Part shown: piece by piece, positions 44,236 through 55,743 of the stretch
How positions within the stretch are numbered: the first letter of the stretch is position 1
Layout of the letters: each line of letters opens with the position of its first letter
Assembly: GCA_011799875.1 (NCBI GenBank)
Contig: CM022301.1
Coordinates: 327,254,929-327,318,928 of the forward strand
Direction: 5' to 3'
DNA: 64,000 bases
From: Thinopyrum elongatum
Taxonomy: Eukaryota; Streptophyta; Magnoliopsida; Poales; Poaceae
Made by a program: the position numbers and the translations under genes
Notes under the pieces: generated by a model
Told to the model about the DNA's origin: nothing
The model's database searches: none
Seen by the model: the letters and a program-made list of their open reading frames with translations, nothing else

Positions 44236-45384
44236 TTGGCGGATAATAAAGATGGCAAAGTGAACAAAGGTATATTTGATATACATGTAATTGATGTGTA
44301 CCTTACTAATGCTCGTAGTAGCGCCTGGGTATTTGATACTGGTTCGGTTGCTCATATTTGTAACTCGAAACAGGAGCTACGGAATAAACAAAGATTGGCT
44401 AAGGACGAGGTGACGATGCCCGTCGGGAATGGTTCCAAGGTCGATGTGATCACTGTCGGCACGCTAACTCTACATCTACCTTCGGGATTAGTTTTAGACC
44501 TCAATAATTGTTATTTGGTGCCAGCGTTGAGCATGAACATTATATCTGGATCTTGTTTATTGCGAGACGGTTATTCATTTAAATCGGAGAATAATGGTTG
44601 TTCTATTTATATGAGTAATATCTTTTATGGTCATGCACCCTTGATGAATGGTCTATTCTTGTTGAATCTCGATCGTAGTGATACACATATTCATAATATT
44701 GATGCCAAAAGATGCAAAGTTGATAATGATAGTGCAACATATTTGTGGCACTGCCGTTTAGGTCATATTGGTGTAAAGCGCATGAAGAAACTCCATACAG
44801 ATGGACTTTTGGAATTTCTTGATTATGAATCATTTGATACTTGTGAACCATGCCTCATGGGAAAGATGACTAAAACTCCGTTCTCCAGAACAATGGAGCG
44901 AGCTAATGACTTATTGAAAATAATACATATCGATGTATGCGGTCCGATGAGTGTTGAGGCACGCGGCGGGTATCGTTATTTTCTGATCTTCACAGATGAT
45001 TTGAGTAGGTATGGATATATCTACTTGATGAAACACAAGTCTGAAACATTTGAAAAGTTCAAATAATTTCAGAGTGAAGTAGAGAATCATCGTAACAAGA
45101 AAAATAAAGTTTCCACGATGTGATCACGGAGGCGAATATTTGAGTTACGAGTTTGGCATTCATTTAAAACAATGTGGAACTGTTTCACAACTCGCGCCAC
45201 CTGGAACACCACAGCGTAATGGTGTGTCTGAACGTCATAACCATACTTTATTAGATATGGTGCGATCTATGATGTCTCTTACCGATTTACCACTATCGTT
45301 TTGGGGTTATGCATTAGAGACAGCCGCATTCACGTTAAATAGGTCAGCATCTAAATCCGTTGAGACGACACCGTATGAACTGCG
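44236..45384 (+). pseudogene. Copia protease and integrase, broken
   Basis: The protease motif is WVFDTGSVAHICNS, followed by the pre-integrase zinc region (LWHCRLGHIGVKRM...CEPCLMGK). The integrase core has IHIDVCGPMS, FTDDLSRYGYIY, a CDHGGEY motif across a frame break and GVSERHNHTLLDMVRSMMS. A TAA at 45064-45066 interrupts the frame. The sequence stops at TTPYEL, where the Gypsy element inserted, and resumes at 59963. Confidence 0.9.
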
Positions 45385-46020
45385 TGTAACACCCCTATGT
45401 AATAGCCACCATGATCAGCTGTTAATAATGCCAAGTCATATCATATGCAGTGATTAAACATAGTGGTTAACCAAAGTAAATCAACTCCATTTTTAAAATC
45501 AACTTAAATTCATAAGTGAAATATAAGGTTGATCAAACTCTGCTGGAGAAATGTTATTTAATTAGCAAATAATCCAGTGGTCATGGCAAAATCATAACCA
45601 ACATTTTTGGAATATGATTGATGAGTCAAACAAGATGAAACAGCATCCAAAACAGCAATATTAATTCATTTAAAATCATTGCAGTTCAAATGAACTCCAA
45701 AACTGTAACACCCCTATGTATAGCCACCATGATCAGCTGTTAATAATGCCAAGTCATATCATATGCAGTGATTAAACATAGTGGTTAACCAAAGTAAAAT
45801 CTTTTAAAATCAACTTAAATTCATAAGTGAAATATAAGGTTGATCAAACTCTGCTGGAGAAATGTTATTTAATTAGCAAATAATCCAGTGGTCATGGCAA
45901 AATCATAACCAACATTTTTGGAATATGATTGATGAGTCAAACAAGATGAAACAGCATTCAAAACAGCAATATTAATTCATTTAAAATCATTGCAGATTCA
46001 AATGAACTCCAAAACTGTCC
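45385..46020 (+). repeat. Duplicated 5' end of the left LTR
   Basis: Copy A 45385-45703 and copy B from 45704 both start TGTAACACCCCTATG. The right LTR matches copy A at its start (GTAATAGCC, GTAAATCAACTCC) and copy B at its end (GCAGATTCAAATGAACTCC). Copy B has lost a few bases at GTATAGCC and after CCAAAGTAAA. The CTGCG duplication lies outside copy A. Confidence 0.92.
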
Positions 46021-46455
46021 AAACCACTTTTTGGTGAGAGCTAATATTGCATTGCAATATTTGGGCCAACTCCCACATTTTTCGAAAGTGCACAAGTGCC
46101 CTAAACATTTTGAAACAGAAAAGGATAAAAGAAAATGGAGAAGCTAAAATAGAAAATCAAAAGCGGGACACTGTGCACTGGGCCTTAGTGCACAGTGCCC
46201 CGAGTCGCGGCCCAGCAGGCCCACCTCGTCTCCCTCCTCCCCGTGTCGTCCCCGCCGTGGCCGCGCGCGCGCGCGCCAGTCGGCCGGCGACACCGCGGCG
46301 CCACCGACGCTACAGGGAGGAGGAGGAGATAAGGCCGGAGCCACTCGACCCCCTGGCTTTCCCTGGCATTCCCCATCTCTCTCCCACGCTCGCCTCGCTT
46401 CTCCTTCCCCCTCAGATCCGGGAGCAGCCGGACGCGGCCGCCGCCGCTCGACGCC

Positions 46456-49400
46456 GTGCTCGCGGCTACCGGCCTCGCATCGCCTCGTCGAGATGTCCCT
46501 CGCCTCCGCCGTGGTCGACCGCGTCGCCTGAAGCTCTCTGGTGGAGCAGGGAAGCTCCACAGGCGTCGTTCTTCTCCGCCCCCTTTGCTTCGGTCGCCGG
46601 CGCCTCTCCGTCGATCCCCGGCGCAGCAGCTACTAAACCACTCGCCGGGCCTACGTGTGAGCCTGCACGGTGAGCTTCTTCCCCTCCTCTCTCTCGCTGC
46701 GCCATAGGAACCGCCGTAGCTAGCCGCCACCGTAGTCGTGCTTTGGCCGCCGCCGACGAGCTCGTGCTCGTGGCCATGGCTGCTTCCGTGCTTGGCTAAG
46801 CACCGCGCTGTGCTCCTGGCAACCCCGGGAGTCGAACGCGCACTCGCACGTACCCCCTCGAGCCGCGCAGCCGCGATCCCGTCCAGGCCCGCACTCCGTC
46901 GCCGCTACGGCTCGACGCCGGCGCGTTTCCGACCTTCCCCCACTCGTTTTGACGCCGTAGATGGATGCGCGAGCTTCTTAGCTTTCGAACGCACCCAACC
47001 GCAGCTCGAACCGAGCCCTGTGGGCGATTTCCGAGCACTCCGGTGATCTTCCGCCGCGGAATCGGTCGCCGGCGCAACTCCGGCGCCGGCCGCCGACGTG
47101 GCCGCCACGTGGGTCGCCCTGGGTCACTGACCCGTGGGCCCCAGGGGCCCGGCCGGCCAGTTGACCGGTCAGCCCTGCTGACTGGACCGACCCAGCCGCT
47201 GACAGGCGGGCCCCACCTTCCTGTTTAATTAGTTAAAACAAATTAGAAATAAAAATAAACTAATTAACCTAATGTCTCACTGACATGTGGGGTCCACCCC
47301 CCTAATTAATCCTGGTAATTAAACTAATTCACTGGATAAAGAAACAGAGGCTGACATGTGGGTCCCACTGGACCCACATGTCAGGTTTGACTGGTCAACC
47401 GTCCTGTTGACTTGCTGACGTCATAATTCATTTTCTGTTAAATAAAATAATTCCAGAAATTCAAATAATCTTTAAAAATTAATAACTTTTAAACCGTAGC
47501 TCGGATCGAAAAAGTTAAAACATGAAAGTTGCTCAGAACGACGAGACGAGTCTGATCGTGCCGTCTGTTTCTCCATCGGAACCTCCTACGTAGAAGAACT
47601 CGTAACTCCGGACCCGAATCCGGCAGATGAATAGTGCACACACGTCGGATACTAAATCCCAGAATAATTCTAAAAATAACTAAAATGACTTAGATGCATA
47701 ATTAGGCAACCCTGCACTGCATCATAGCATCACACGCACCGTATTGCATCTGTTTGCATTATGTTTACCTGTTTCTTCCCCCTCTTCTCTCTCGATAGAC
47801 CCCGACGTTGACGTAGCTCCCGAGGCAGACGCCGCACAGGAGTACGACTACGTCCCCGACGATACTACTGAAGACCTTGCCCTTGCCCCCGAGCAAACAG
47901 GCAAGCACCCCCATTTTGAGCATGCCTATATCGCCTATTCCCTTCTCTCTTATGCTTGCATTAGAACTGCTACTGCTACTGTTTTCCTATATCTGCTGCA
48001 TAGCCTGATTATTGTACCCTGCTTTGTTACCTTACTGGTTATCCTAGACTGATTATTATAGGCTGGGTAGAGACACGACAGAGACCTCCACTTGATCCCG
48101 ACTGCCCTGCTGGATATCAGAAGGCCCGATCATCGGGATTGAGGACCAGACCCTGGCACCGCACATCACTACCCCTTAGTTGCCGACACTGCTGGGTTAC
48201 CGTCGAGTGCCGAGGGTGATACCTCGTTAGCACTTATGATGTTAACCTTGTAGGTTAGTTACTCGGTCGTGGTAAGCGAGGGTGATTCCTCCTACACCAC
48301 CCCCGATAACGACATCGTCGCGCAACCTCTCAAGTGTGGACCTCGAGGGTGATTCCTCCTTCGTTCACCTTGATGATAACATCGAGCGGGAACTCCATCA
48401 AGGGTGATTCCTCATGGTTCCCTTCGGTGTCCGACACACAGTTACCTTGGATATTATGACTTGACTATGAACCACGATACTAAAGACGGGTCGGCCCTGA
48501 GGGGTACCCGCGCGAGCTTAACGCGAAGTGATGTGGAGTCGGGTTGACCTGGATGGTGCCCGCGAGATAACTACGAGGCGTGGCCGGGCATTCTTAGCCC
48601 TTGCCACAAGTCCTCGAGACGGGGCGACGGGGTCACATCGATCGTGAGTCTCTGCTCGTTTCCGCGCGCTCCTAATCCACTACGGTTTGGATATTTGATC
48701 CGAGGGGCCTCTGGCCCGATAGCACTAACCATCACGTGGGCATAGTATGGGCGTTCTGCGTCGTATACTTCAGCCGGAGCTTAATGGACGTCAGCGACTG
48801 ATGCGGCACACGCTGGGTTGGACTGGGAACGCAACCGCGCTTGTATAAGGGGTTGCTAGGTCTGCTCACCGGCGGTGCACGTAACGTGCAGGAGTTCCCG
48901 GGGCGATGGCCCAAGACCCCTGGGGGCATAGGTTAGTCCGGCGTGCTGACCTCTCTGTTAGGTATTTGGTCGGGTTGCGGCGTGTTGCTTGGCCGAGGCC
49001 GGGCATGACCCAGAAAAGTGTGTCCGGCCGGAGTTAAGCGAGCATGGTGGGTAAGTTGGTGCACCCCTGCAGGGAAGAAACTTCTATCGATAGCCTGTCC
49101 TACGGTAACGGACACTCGGAGTTGTATCCCGATCGGTACAACTAGAACATGTGGTGAGAACTGGATAGTACGGCTCTGGGATTGCTTTCTCGCAGGGAGT
49201 CGAGAAAGGATCTCAGGTCGAGGTTGATGATATTACTACTACTACTTTACATTATGTTCATCTGCTCTCTCCTGATGCTGCAAGACTGTCGAAGATTGTT
49301 GAAGATGCTAGTCTTCGATATGACTAGGCTTTTCCCCTCTACTCTGGCATTTCTGCAGCCCAGTCCACATATCCTTTGACAATGATGCATATGTAGTGTA

Positions 49401-49586
49401 GATCCTTGCTTGCTGAGTACTTCGGATGAGTACTCACGTTTGCTTTATTTTCTTTTTCCCCCATTTTTCCATTTGATGCCACCAGACGACGGAGCCCTTG
49501 AGCCAGAAGCCCCAGCCGACGACCAGTACTACTATCCGCCTGGCGAGTACTACTACTACGAGGAGCCGTTCGACGACCAGGAGTAG
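46456..49586 (+). CDS. Candidate spliced ORF inside the left LTR (138 aa)
   Basis: Predicted exons 46456-46669, 47799-47900 and 49486-49586 join in one frame to a TAG at 49584-49586. Borders are GTGAGC...GATAG for intron 1 and GCAAGC...CCAG (a GC-AG intron) for intron 2. Both acceptors follow pyrimidine-rich stretches. The N-terminal part is arginine-, proline- and serine-rich. Exons 2 and 3 are acidic (PDVDVAPEADAAQEYDYVPD, then PPGEYYYYEEPFDDQE). No known domain is recognised. The exon 1 ATG is the weakest part: this GC-rich zone is open in several frames and the true start may differ. A 3' UTR-like AT-rich stretch follows. An alternative is that these are non-coding LTR transcript exons. 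It is supported only by frame continuity and by the identical arrangement in the right LTR. Confidence 0.4.
48211..48414 (+). repeat. Four GAGGGTGATTCCTC-type repeats in the LTR
   Basis: CGAGGGTGATACCTC (48211), CGAGGGTGATTCCTCC (48277 and 48344) and AAGGGTGATTCCTC (48400), spaced about 56-67 bp. The same set is in the right LTR. Possible regulatory protein sites; function unknown. Confidence 0.75.
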
Positions 49587-49893
49587 GATCGGAGGGTCCA
49601 GGGCAGGAGGCCTACGCCTTTCGATCGTAGTTTTTATTTTTACCCCGCCTCTGTGAAGGCTTATCTCTCTCTCTGTAATATATCTGTACTCAGATATCTA
49701 ATGCTTCCGCTGACGCTTGTATGCCATCGAACTTGTATTCGAGCCCTCGAGGCCCTGGCTTGTAATATTAAGCTTGTATGACTTTATTTTATGTTTTAGA
49801 GTTGTGTTGTGATATCTTCAAGTGAGTCCTTAGACTTGATCGTGCGCATTTGCGTGTATGATTAGTGCACGATTAAGCCGGGGTCGTCACAGG

Positions 49894-49907
49894 TTGGTAT
49901 CAGAGCC
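49894..49907 (+). other. Gypsy primer-binding site
   Basis: TTGGTATCAGAGCC, complementary to the 3' end of initiator Met-tRNA, two bases after the left LTR. Confidence 0.9.
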
Positions 49908-50281
49908 GACTGCCTCTAGGAATCCCCCTTCCCAATTCCTTGGCCGAAGTTGAGTCTAGTGGTCAAAAATTGTTTTACTAACTTGGCTGTGTGGCTTACG
50001 GGCCCACGTCGCCAACTGGGTGGTATTAGGATCTTTTATTCCTCGTCTTTACTCTGGGATTCTAATCTCTCATCTATTCGGGTTTAATAAAATTTACTAA
50101 CACCGACATTTAGGATCTCGTTAATTCTATCCACCCGGAGAGCTGGATTCAGTGCGATTTCCCTGTCATTGATCTGATTAGTCTGATAATCATTTCCTTT
50201 CCATTGTTTTGTTTAACCTTTCCTTTTGAGATCGGTTATATTTCTCAATGTCTTACGACAATCCTGAACTTCTTATTTCAG

Positions 50282-51052
50282 ATGGATCGACTGTTTCCCC
50301 CTCGTCCTACGACGCAGCTCGTGCTTCGCACCTGTGCTCGAGACGTCCCTGGGTTTCCAGCTGTTCTGATCGCCCTCTTGATCAGGCTGGGATACCGCTG
50401 GTGCCCCGAGTACATGGTCTATGAGGTTTATCGTGAGTTCAACCAGGAGCAGTACTATGCTGATGTTCGCATCTACGATCAGCAGGATAACTCTGACACT
50501 GAGCTTCACCGTTTTCACGGTATCGGCGTGACGATTGAGATGGCAGTCCATGATGCTGCTTACTCTACCGTCGCACGACTTCGAGGACAGTTCAGTGCTG
50601 ACTTGGATGCCTCTGAGTATCGGTACATTCCGTATGCACCTGTTGGAGATGCTACTGGATTTTACACAGCTATCTGTGCCCCGTACGAGCCTCGTCGCTA
50701 TGATCAGCGAGTTCTGATCCACTATGCTCAGGCTTTGGATCGCACTGTTCGTGCACTTGCTGTTGAGTTGTTTGCCACTCGAGCACGCTACTACGAGGCT
50801 ATGACACAGTTGCTACCAGCTGTTCGTGCAGGGATGCATCCGGAGTACATTCTTTACCCGAGCAGGACTGAGATGCCATCAGGGATCGTCTGGCCTGCTG
50901 TGGGAGGTCACACGCCTGCACGTGGACCTCTTCTTTCTTCTCGAGACCGGGTTCTGCATCAGAGTGCTCATGGAGCGCAGGATCCTTCTGCGACGAACGT
51001 CCATCGTCCGCACTTGCAGTTACCCCGTTTCAGTGGTTTTCTCCGACGCTGA
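50282..51052 (+). CDS. Additional ORF upstream of gag, dsRBD-like layout
   Basis: 256 residues in the sense strand between primer site and gag. The ATG at 50282 directly follows TTCTTATTTCAG, a good splice acceptor, so it may be expressed from a spliced RNA. An upstream in-frame ATG at 50204 exists but adds non-conserved-looking hydrophobic sequence. Residues about 28-102 run helix (AVLIALLIRLGYRW), PEYMVYEVYREF, a strand with YYADVRIYD, then FHGIGVTIEMAVHDAAYST and VARL. This order (helix, Pro-x-Tyr, three strands, small-residue loop, Ala-rich helix) resembles a double-stranded-RNA-binding domain; that is inference from pattern. The rest is helical with many Tyr and Arg. It is not a standard Gypsy gene and no other function is recognised. 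It ends 243 bp before gag. Confidence 0.7.
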   Translation: MDRLFPPRPTTQLVLRTCARDVPGFPAVLIALLIRLGYRWCPEYMVYEVYREFNQEQYYADVRIYDQQDNSDTELHRFHGIGVTIEMAVHDAAYSTVARLRGQFSADLDASEYRYIPYAPVGDATGFYTAICAPYEPRRYDQRVLIHYAQALDRTVRALAVELFATRARYYEAMTQLLPAVRAGMHPEYILYPSRTEMPSGIVWPAVGGHTPARGPLLSSRDRVLHQSAHGAQDPSATNVHRPHLQLPRFSGFLRR

Positions 51053-51295
51053 TGTAGCCCTTGCTATGTCCCGTTGTGTACTTCCTTACCGCGTGCCTGC
51101 GCGCCGCCTAGCATGTCTAGCTTTTCAATTTGCGCCGTTATGCTGCCCGAATGTAACCGACTATGCATGGATCTGTACGTCTTAATGACTACTTCTAGCA
51201 TCTATTGCACTCTTTCAATAATGTCGAGTTACCTCATGTTTATTGTTAAACACTTGCATAAGCTATCGCTGAAATACCCCTGTTGGAATAGCAGG

Positions 51296-54200
51296 ATGGC
51301 TGACAACAACCCGCCACCACCGCCACCACCTGATTACATGGCAGCGATGATGCAACAGTTTGAACTCAACCGCCAGTTTATGACGGGGATTATGCAGCAA
51401 TTCCCTCGTCCTGATGCTAATCAGCAGCAACCATCCATTACCTTACCAGAGTTCATGAGGCTCAGTCCTTCGTTTTTCCGCAACACAGTCAACCCACTGG
51501 ATGCAGATGACTGGCTGCGTGATATCTCTCATGAGATGGAGTCTGCTAGTGTCGCCGAAATTAACTATGTCACTTTTGCGACATATCTTCTTAAGGGTCC
51601 CGCAGCCCAATGGTGGGCCACTCACCGACAGACTCTGCCGCCTGGTACTGTCGTCACTTGGGCAGGATTCAAGATTGCATTCCGTGCCCACTACATTCCT
51701 CAAGCTGTCATAGCTCGGAAGAAGGCCGAGTTCTGTAATCTTGTTCAGGGCAACAAGACTGTGGAAGTCTATCAGCGCGAGTTTCTAGACTTATCTCGTT
51801 ACGCTGAAGAGGACATTCCTACTGATGAACGCAGACAAGAGAAGTTTCGTGAAGGACTGCACCATGACATTCAGTTAGCCCTTCTTGTTCAAGATTACCC
51901 TGATTTCGCCACCTTGGTGAATAAGGCCATCATGGTTGAAACTGGACTTAAGAAGCACAAGGAAGCGTCCAGACGCACCCGTGAGTCGGGCTCATCTTCG
52001 GGCTCGTCTTCCCAGAAGCGACGCATCTGGTTCCCCAAAGGCATGTTCCATTCAGCAGCTCCTGCGAACAGACCTTCTTATGCTGCACCACGTCTGCCAC
52101 CTCCACCACCGAGACAGCCTCTGCCAACTCCAGCACCTCGAGCTCCAGCACCTCGTCCTGACAGCGGACTATGCTTCAAGTGTGGCAAGCCAGGTCACCG
52201 TGCTAGAGATTGTTCTCAGAATCAGAATCAACTAGCTCTCCCTTCTGCTGGACGTGGAATTGGCCGTGGTATTCCTCAGCAGCGCAACAATAATGCCAGA
52301 CCTTCTTATGGTCGTGGGCAGTACTACCACGTCAACATGTCTGAAGCTCCAGATCAACCAGATACTGTGATGGGTACACTTCTCGTTAATTCAGTACCAG
52401 CATCTGTTTTATTTGATTCAGGTGCATCGCATTCATTCATGTCAGAACAATTTGCACTCTTGCATGATGTTAAGTGCGAAATGCTACAACATCCGATAAT
52501 AATAAACACTCCCGCGGGACGATGCCGAACTTCCATATTCAGCCCCCGAGTTACTATTGAGGTTGAAGGGTTGCATTTTGATGCAAACCCCATTATCCTG
52601 CAATCTTCAAAGATTGACCTTATACTGGGAATGGATTGGTTGAAGGCTCACTACGCCTCAATCAATTGTGCCACTAAAGTTGTACACCTCTTGCACCCAT
52701 CAAATGAGATGGTGAACTATCAAGCTCACCTTACCCGGAACGCTGAGGCTCAAATTTATGCCTTGAACGCGTTGAATGCTTCTCCACTTGATGGGATCGA
52801 GAATATCCCAGTGGTCTGTGACTTCCCAGATGTTTTTCCAGAAGAACTTCCAGGAATACCCCCTGCTAGAGCTGTCGAGTTCGTCATCGACTTGAAGCCT
52901 GGCACCACTCCTATTGCGAAGCGTCCCTACAAGATGCCTCCGCACCACCTCATCGAGCTTAAGGAGGAAATTGATAAATCCTTAAGGAAGGGTTTCATTC
53001 GCCCCAGCTCCTCTGCATGGGGAGCACCGTCTCTTTTCGTCGAGAAGAAGGATGGAACGAATAGGTTGGTCCAAGATTATCGTCCTATCAACCAGGCAAC
53101 CATTCAGAATAAATATCCACTTCCCCGGATCAACGATTTATATGATCAACTCGCTGGATCTTCGGTGTTTTCTAAACTCGACTTGAGGTTGGGTTATCAC
53201 CAGATCCGTGTTCGCGAAGAGGATATTCCGAAGACTGCATTCGTTACTCGTTATGGCTCTTACGAGTACACAGTCATGTCGTTTGGTTTAACAAACGCTC
53301 CAGCTACATTCTCCCGCCTAATGAATTACATATTCATGGATTACCTCGACAAATTCGTCGTGGTATATCTGGATGATATTCTGGTTTATTCGAAGAACAA
53401 AGAAGAACATGCTGAGCACCTTCGACTAGTTCTGGAGAGACTTCGAGAGCACCAATTATATGCCAAGTACTCTAAGTGCGAATTCTGGCTTTCCGAGGTA
53501 ACCTACCTTGGACATGTCATCTCCAAGGATGGTATTGCAGTTAACCCGGAGCGAGTTCAGGCTATTCTTGACTGGACCCCTCTGAAGAATGTCAAGCAAG
53601 TCAGAAGTTTCCTCGGGCTTGCAAGTTATTGTCGCCGATTCATCGAAAATTTCTCCAAGATTGCCAAGCCCCTGACTAATCTGCTTCACAAAGGCGTTAA
53701 GTTTGAGTGGACAGACAAATGTCAGGAAAGCTTCCAGACCCTCAAGGACAAGCTGACTTCTGCTCCAGTCCTTGCTCCTCCAGACTCCCGCAAAGATTTT
53801 GTGATCTTCTGCGACGCCTCTCACCAAGGACTAGGTTGTGTCCTAATGCAAGAGCGGAGAGTAATTGCATATGCTTCACGTCAATTGCGTCCACATGAAG
53901 AGAATTATCCAGTGCATGATCTTGAACTTGCAGCAGTGAAGTATGCATTGAAGTTATGGCGACACTATCTTCTGGGTAATCGGTGTGAAATTTATACCGA
54001 TCACCAAAGTCTGAAATACTTATTCACTCAACCGGATCTTAATCTCCGACAACAACGATGGTTAGAAGCTATTGCGGATTATGACTGCGGTATTTCTTAT
54101 ACCCCGGGCAAAGCTAATGTAATGGCCGATGCCCTGAGTCGCAAGTCATATTGCAACAACCTCATGGTTAGGCAAGCTCAACCTCGTCTTCACGCAGAAC

Positions 54201-55705
54201 TGACTCAGCTGAATCTGCGAATTGTTCCCCAGGGTTCTCTTAATAACCTTGTGGTACAGCCAGACCTTCTGAAGGCTGTTAAAGAAGCGCAAGCCAAAGA
54301 TGCTGAAATTGACTTGATGAAGAAGGAGCTTCACCTTGCTAAGTATCGGGATTTCTCAGTTGCTGAAGATGGTACATTATATTTCAGAGACCGCATCGTA
54401 GTACCTCGCTTCGAGCTGATGACTGACAAAGTCATGAAGGAGGCCCATGATACACCGCTGTCTATCCATCCGGGTAGTACCAAGATGTATCGAGATCTTC
54501 GTCAAAGGTACTGGTGGTCTAGGATGAAGCAGGATATTGCTCGTTATGTTGCCGAGTGTGACGTTTGTCGTCGCGAGAAGGCAGAACATCAGAAACCTGC
54601 TGGAATTCTGCAACCGCTCCCTAATCCTCTATGGAAGTGGGATAAAGTGCAAATGGACTTCATCACTGGTCTTCCCAAGTCTCAGAAGGGTCACGATGCC
54701 ATTCTTGTCGTCGTCGACCAACTCTCCAAGGTTGCTCATTTCCTACCTGTTAAGGAGACTATCACCGCTAGCCAGCTAGCAGAACTGTACATTGCCAGAA
54801 TTGTTTCACTCCATGGTATTCCCAAGGAAATCAGTTCAGACCGTGGCAGTATTTTCACTGGCCATTTCTGGGAAAGTTTCCAGAAAGCAATGGGAACTCA
54901 TATTACCTGGAGTTCAGCTTATCATCCCCAATCTCAAGGCCAAGTTGAGCGCGTTAATCAAGTGCTTGAAGACATGCTTCGAGCCTGTGTTATATCCTTC
55001 GGTAAGAAATGGGAGGAATCTCTCCCGTATGCCGAGTTCTCTTATAACAACAGTTATCAAGCCAGCTTAAAAATGGCCCCATTTGAGGTTCTTTATGGAC
55101 GTAAATGTCGAACCCCTCTGAATTGGTCAGAAACTGGGGAACGACCTCTTGTTGGACCGGACATTATTCAGCATGCCGAAGAACAAGTTCGAATTGTCCG
55201 GGAGAATCTCAAAGCAGCTCAAGACCGTCAGAAGAGTAATTATGATCGCAAGCGATGGGGTGTGATCTATCAACCTGGTGATCAAGCTTATCTTCGCGTC
55301 ACTCCAATGAAGGGCACCCGTCGTTTCGGAATCAAGGGCAAGCTAGCTCCTCGCTATATTGGTCCTTTCCGCATCGTGGCTAGACGTGGACAGGTGGCAT
55401 ATCAATTGGAGTTGCCACCGCAATTCTCCCATATTCATGATGTCTTCCACGTGTCGCAACTCCGTAAGTGCTTCAAGGAATCCCCGCACCGTGCAGTGGA
55501 TCATGAGATGCTCGAGCTACAAGATGATCTTTCCTATAAGGAGCATCCGATCCGCATCCTCGACGAAGCTGAGCGTCGTACTCGTCAGAAGACGACCAAG
55601 TTCCTAAAAGTGCAATGGTCGAATCATACTGAAGATGAAGCCACTTGGGAACGCGAGGATCATCTTCGGGAAAAATATCCCGGACTCTTTCCTTCTACCT
55701 CCTAA
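51296..55705 (+). CDS. Gypsy gag-pol polyprotein, uninterrupted
   Basis: 1469 residues from the ATG at 51296 ([20 protein letters not shown]); the frame is open further upstream, but that part looks non-coding. Domains: capsid around 70-190 ([10 protein letters not shown]), zinc knuckle [14 protein letters not shown] (293-306), protease FDSGASHSF (D374), RT with YLDD at 691-694, RNase H beginning [10 protein letters not shown] (D840), integrase zinc finger (H1058, C1088, C1091) and integrase core D1121, D1182, E1218, which gives the expected D-x60-D-x35-E spacing. The last 50 residues ([10 protein letters not shown], then [16 protein letters not shown]) form a chromodomain-like tail that in chromoviruses guides integration to chromatin. 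No stop or frame break is seen, so the element may be autonomous. Confidence 0.95.
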   Translation: MADNNPPPPPPPDYMAAMMQQFELNRQFMTGIMQQFPRPDANQQQPSITLPEFMRLSPSFFRNTVNPLDADDWLRDISHEMESASVAEINYVTFATYLLKGPAAQWWATHRQTLPPGTVVTWAGFKIAFRAHYIPQAVIARKKAEFCNLVQGNKTVEVYQREFLDLSRYAEEDIPTDERRQEKFREGLHHDIQLALLVQDYPDFATLVNKAIMVETGLKKHKEASRRTRESGSSSGSSSQKRRIWFPKGMFHSAAPANRPSYAAPRLPPPPPRQPLPTPAPRAPAPRPDSGLCFKCGKPGHRARDCSQNQNQLALPSAGRGIGRGIPQQRNNNARPSYGRGQYYHVNMSEAPDQPDTVMGTLLVNSVPASVLFDSGASHSFMSEQFALLHDVKCEMLQHPIIINTPAGRCRTSIFSPRVTIEVEGLHFDANPIILQSSKIDLILGMDWLKAHYASINCATKVVHLLHPSNEMVNYQAHLTRNAEAQIYALNALNASPLDGIENIPVVCDFPDVFPEELPGIPPARAVEFVIDLKPGTTPIAKRPYKMPPHHLIELKEEIDKSLRKGFIRPSSSAWGAPSLFVEKKDGTNRLVQDYRPINQATIQNKYPLPRINDLYDQLAGSSVFSKLDLRLGYHQIRVREEDIPKTAFVTRYGSYEYTVMSFGLTNAPATFSRLMNYIFMDYLDKFVVVYLDDILVYSKNKEEHAEHLRLVLERLREHQLYAKYSKCEFWLSEVTYLGHVISKDGIAVNPERVQAILDWTPLKNVKQVRSFLGLASYCRRFIENFSKIAKPLTNLLHKGVKFEWTDKCQESFQTLKDKLTSAPVLAPPDSRKDFVIFCDASHQGLGCVLMQERRVIAYASRQLRPHEENYPVHDLELAAVKYALKLWRHYLLGNRCEIYTDHQSLKYLFTQPDLNLRQQRWLEAIADYDCGISYTPGKANVMADALSRKSYCNNLMVRQAQPRLHAELTQLNLRIVPQGSLNNLVVQPDLLKAVKEAQAKDAEIDLMKKELHLAKYRDFSVAEDGTLYFRDRIVVPRFELMTDKVMKEAHDTPLSIHPGSTKMYRDLRQRYWWSRMKQDIARYVAECDVCRREKAEHQKPAGILQPLPNPLWKWDKVQMDFITGLPKSQKGHDAILVVVDQLSKVAHFLPVKETITASQLAELYIARIVSLHGIPKEISSDRGSIFTGHFWESFQKAMGTHITWSSAYHPQSQGQVERVNQVLEDMLRACVISFGKKWEESLPYAEFSYNNSYQASLKMAPFEVLYGRKCRTPLNWSETGERPLVGPDIIQHAEEQVRIVRENLKAAQDRQKSNYDRKRWGVIYQPGDQAYLRVTPMKGTRRFGIKGKLAPRYIGPFRIVARRGQVAYQLELPPQFSHIHDVFHVSQLRKCFKESPHRAVDHEMLELQDDLSYKEHPIRILDEAERRTRQKTTKFLKVQWSNHTEDEATWEREDHLREKYPGLFPSTS

Positions 55706-55729
55706 ATTCTCGGGACGAGAATTTCTTTT

Positions 55730-55743
55730 AGTGGAGGAGAACT
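55730..55743 (+). other. Gypsy polypurine tract
   Basis: AGTGGAGGAGAACT lies immediately before the right LTR, the primer for plus-strand synthesis. Confidence 0.85.

Larger units (their letters stand above)
45385..49891 (+). repeat. Gypsy left LTR
   Basis: 4507 bp, TG...CA. It is longer than the right LTR (4214 bp), mainly because its first 319 bp are duplicated, partly offset by a loss of about 22 bp near 47418 (the right LTR has extra TCAGCAGCGCGTCATGCTGA there). It contains a GC-rich promoter-like zone (46180-47200) and the exon-like blocks described separately. Confidence 0.92.

Noticed and set aside
46047..46673. 208-codon ORF in the Gypsy LTR (and its copy at 56095-56721)
   Set aside because: The zone is GC-rich and open in several frames on both strands. 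The frame ends at a splice-donor-like GTGAGC, and another frame continues into the downstream exons in phase.
49894..49907. tRNA-like sequence
   Set aside because: It is only the short primer-binding complement of initiator Met-tRNA; no cloverleaf is present.
51074..51295. N-terminal extension of the Gypsy polyprotein
   Set aside because: The frame is open, but the residues are cysteine- and serine-rich without gag similarity. The ATG at 51296 begins a typical gag N-terminus.
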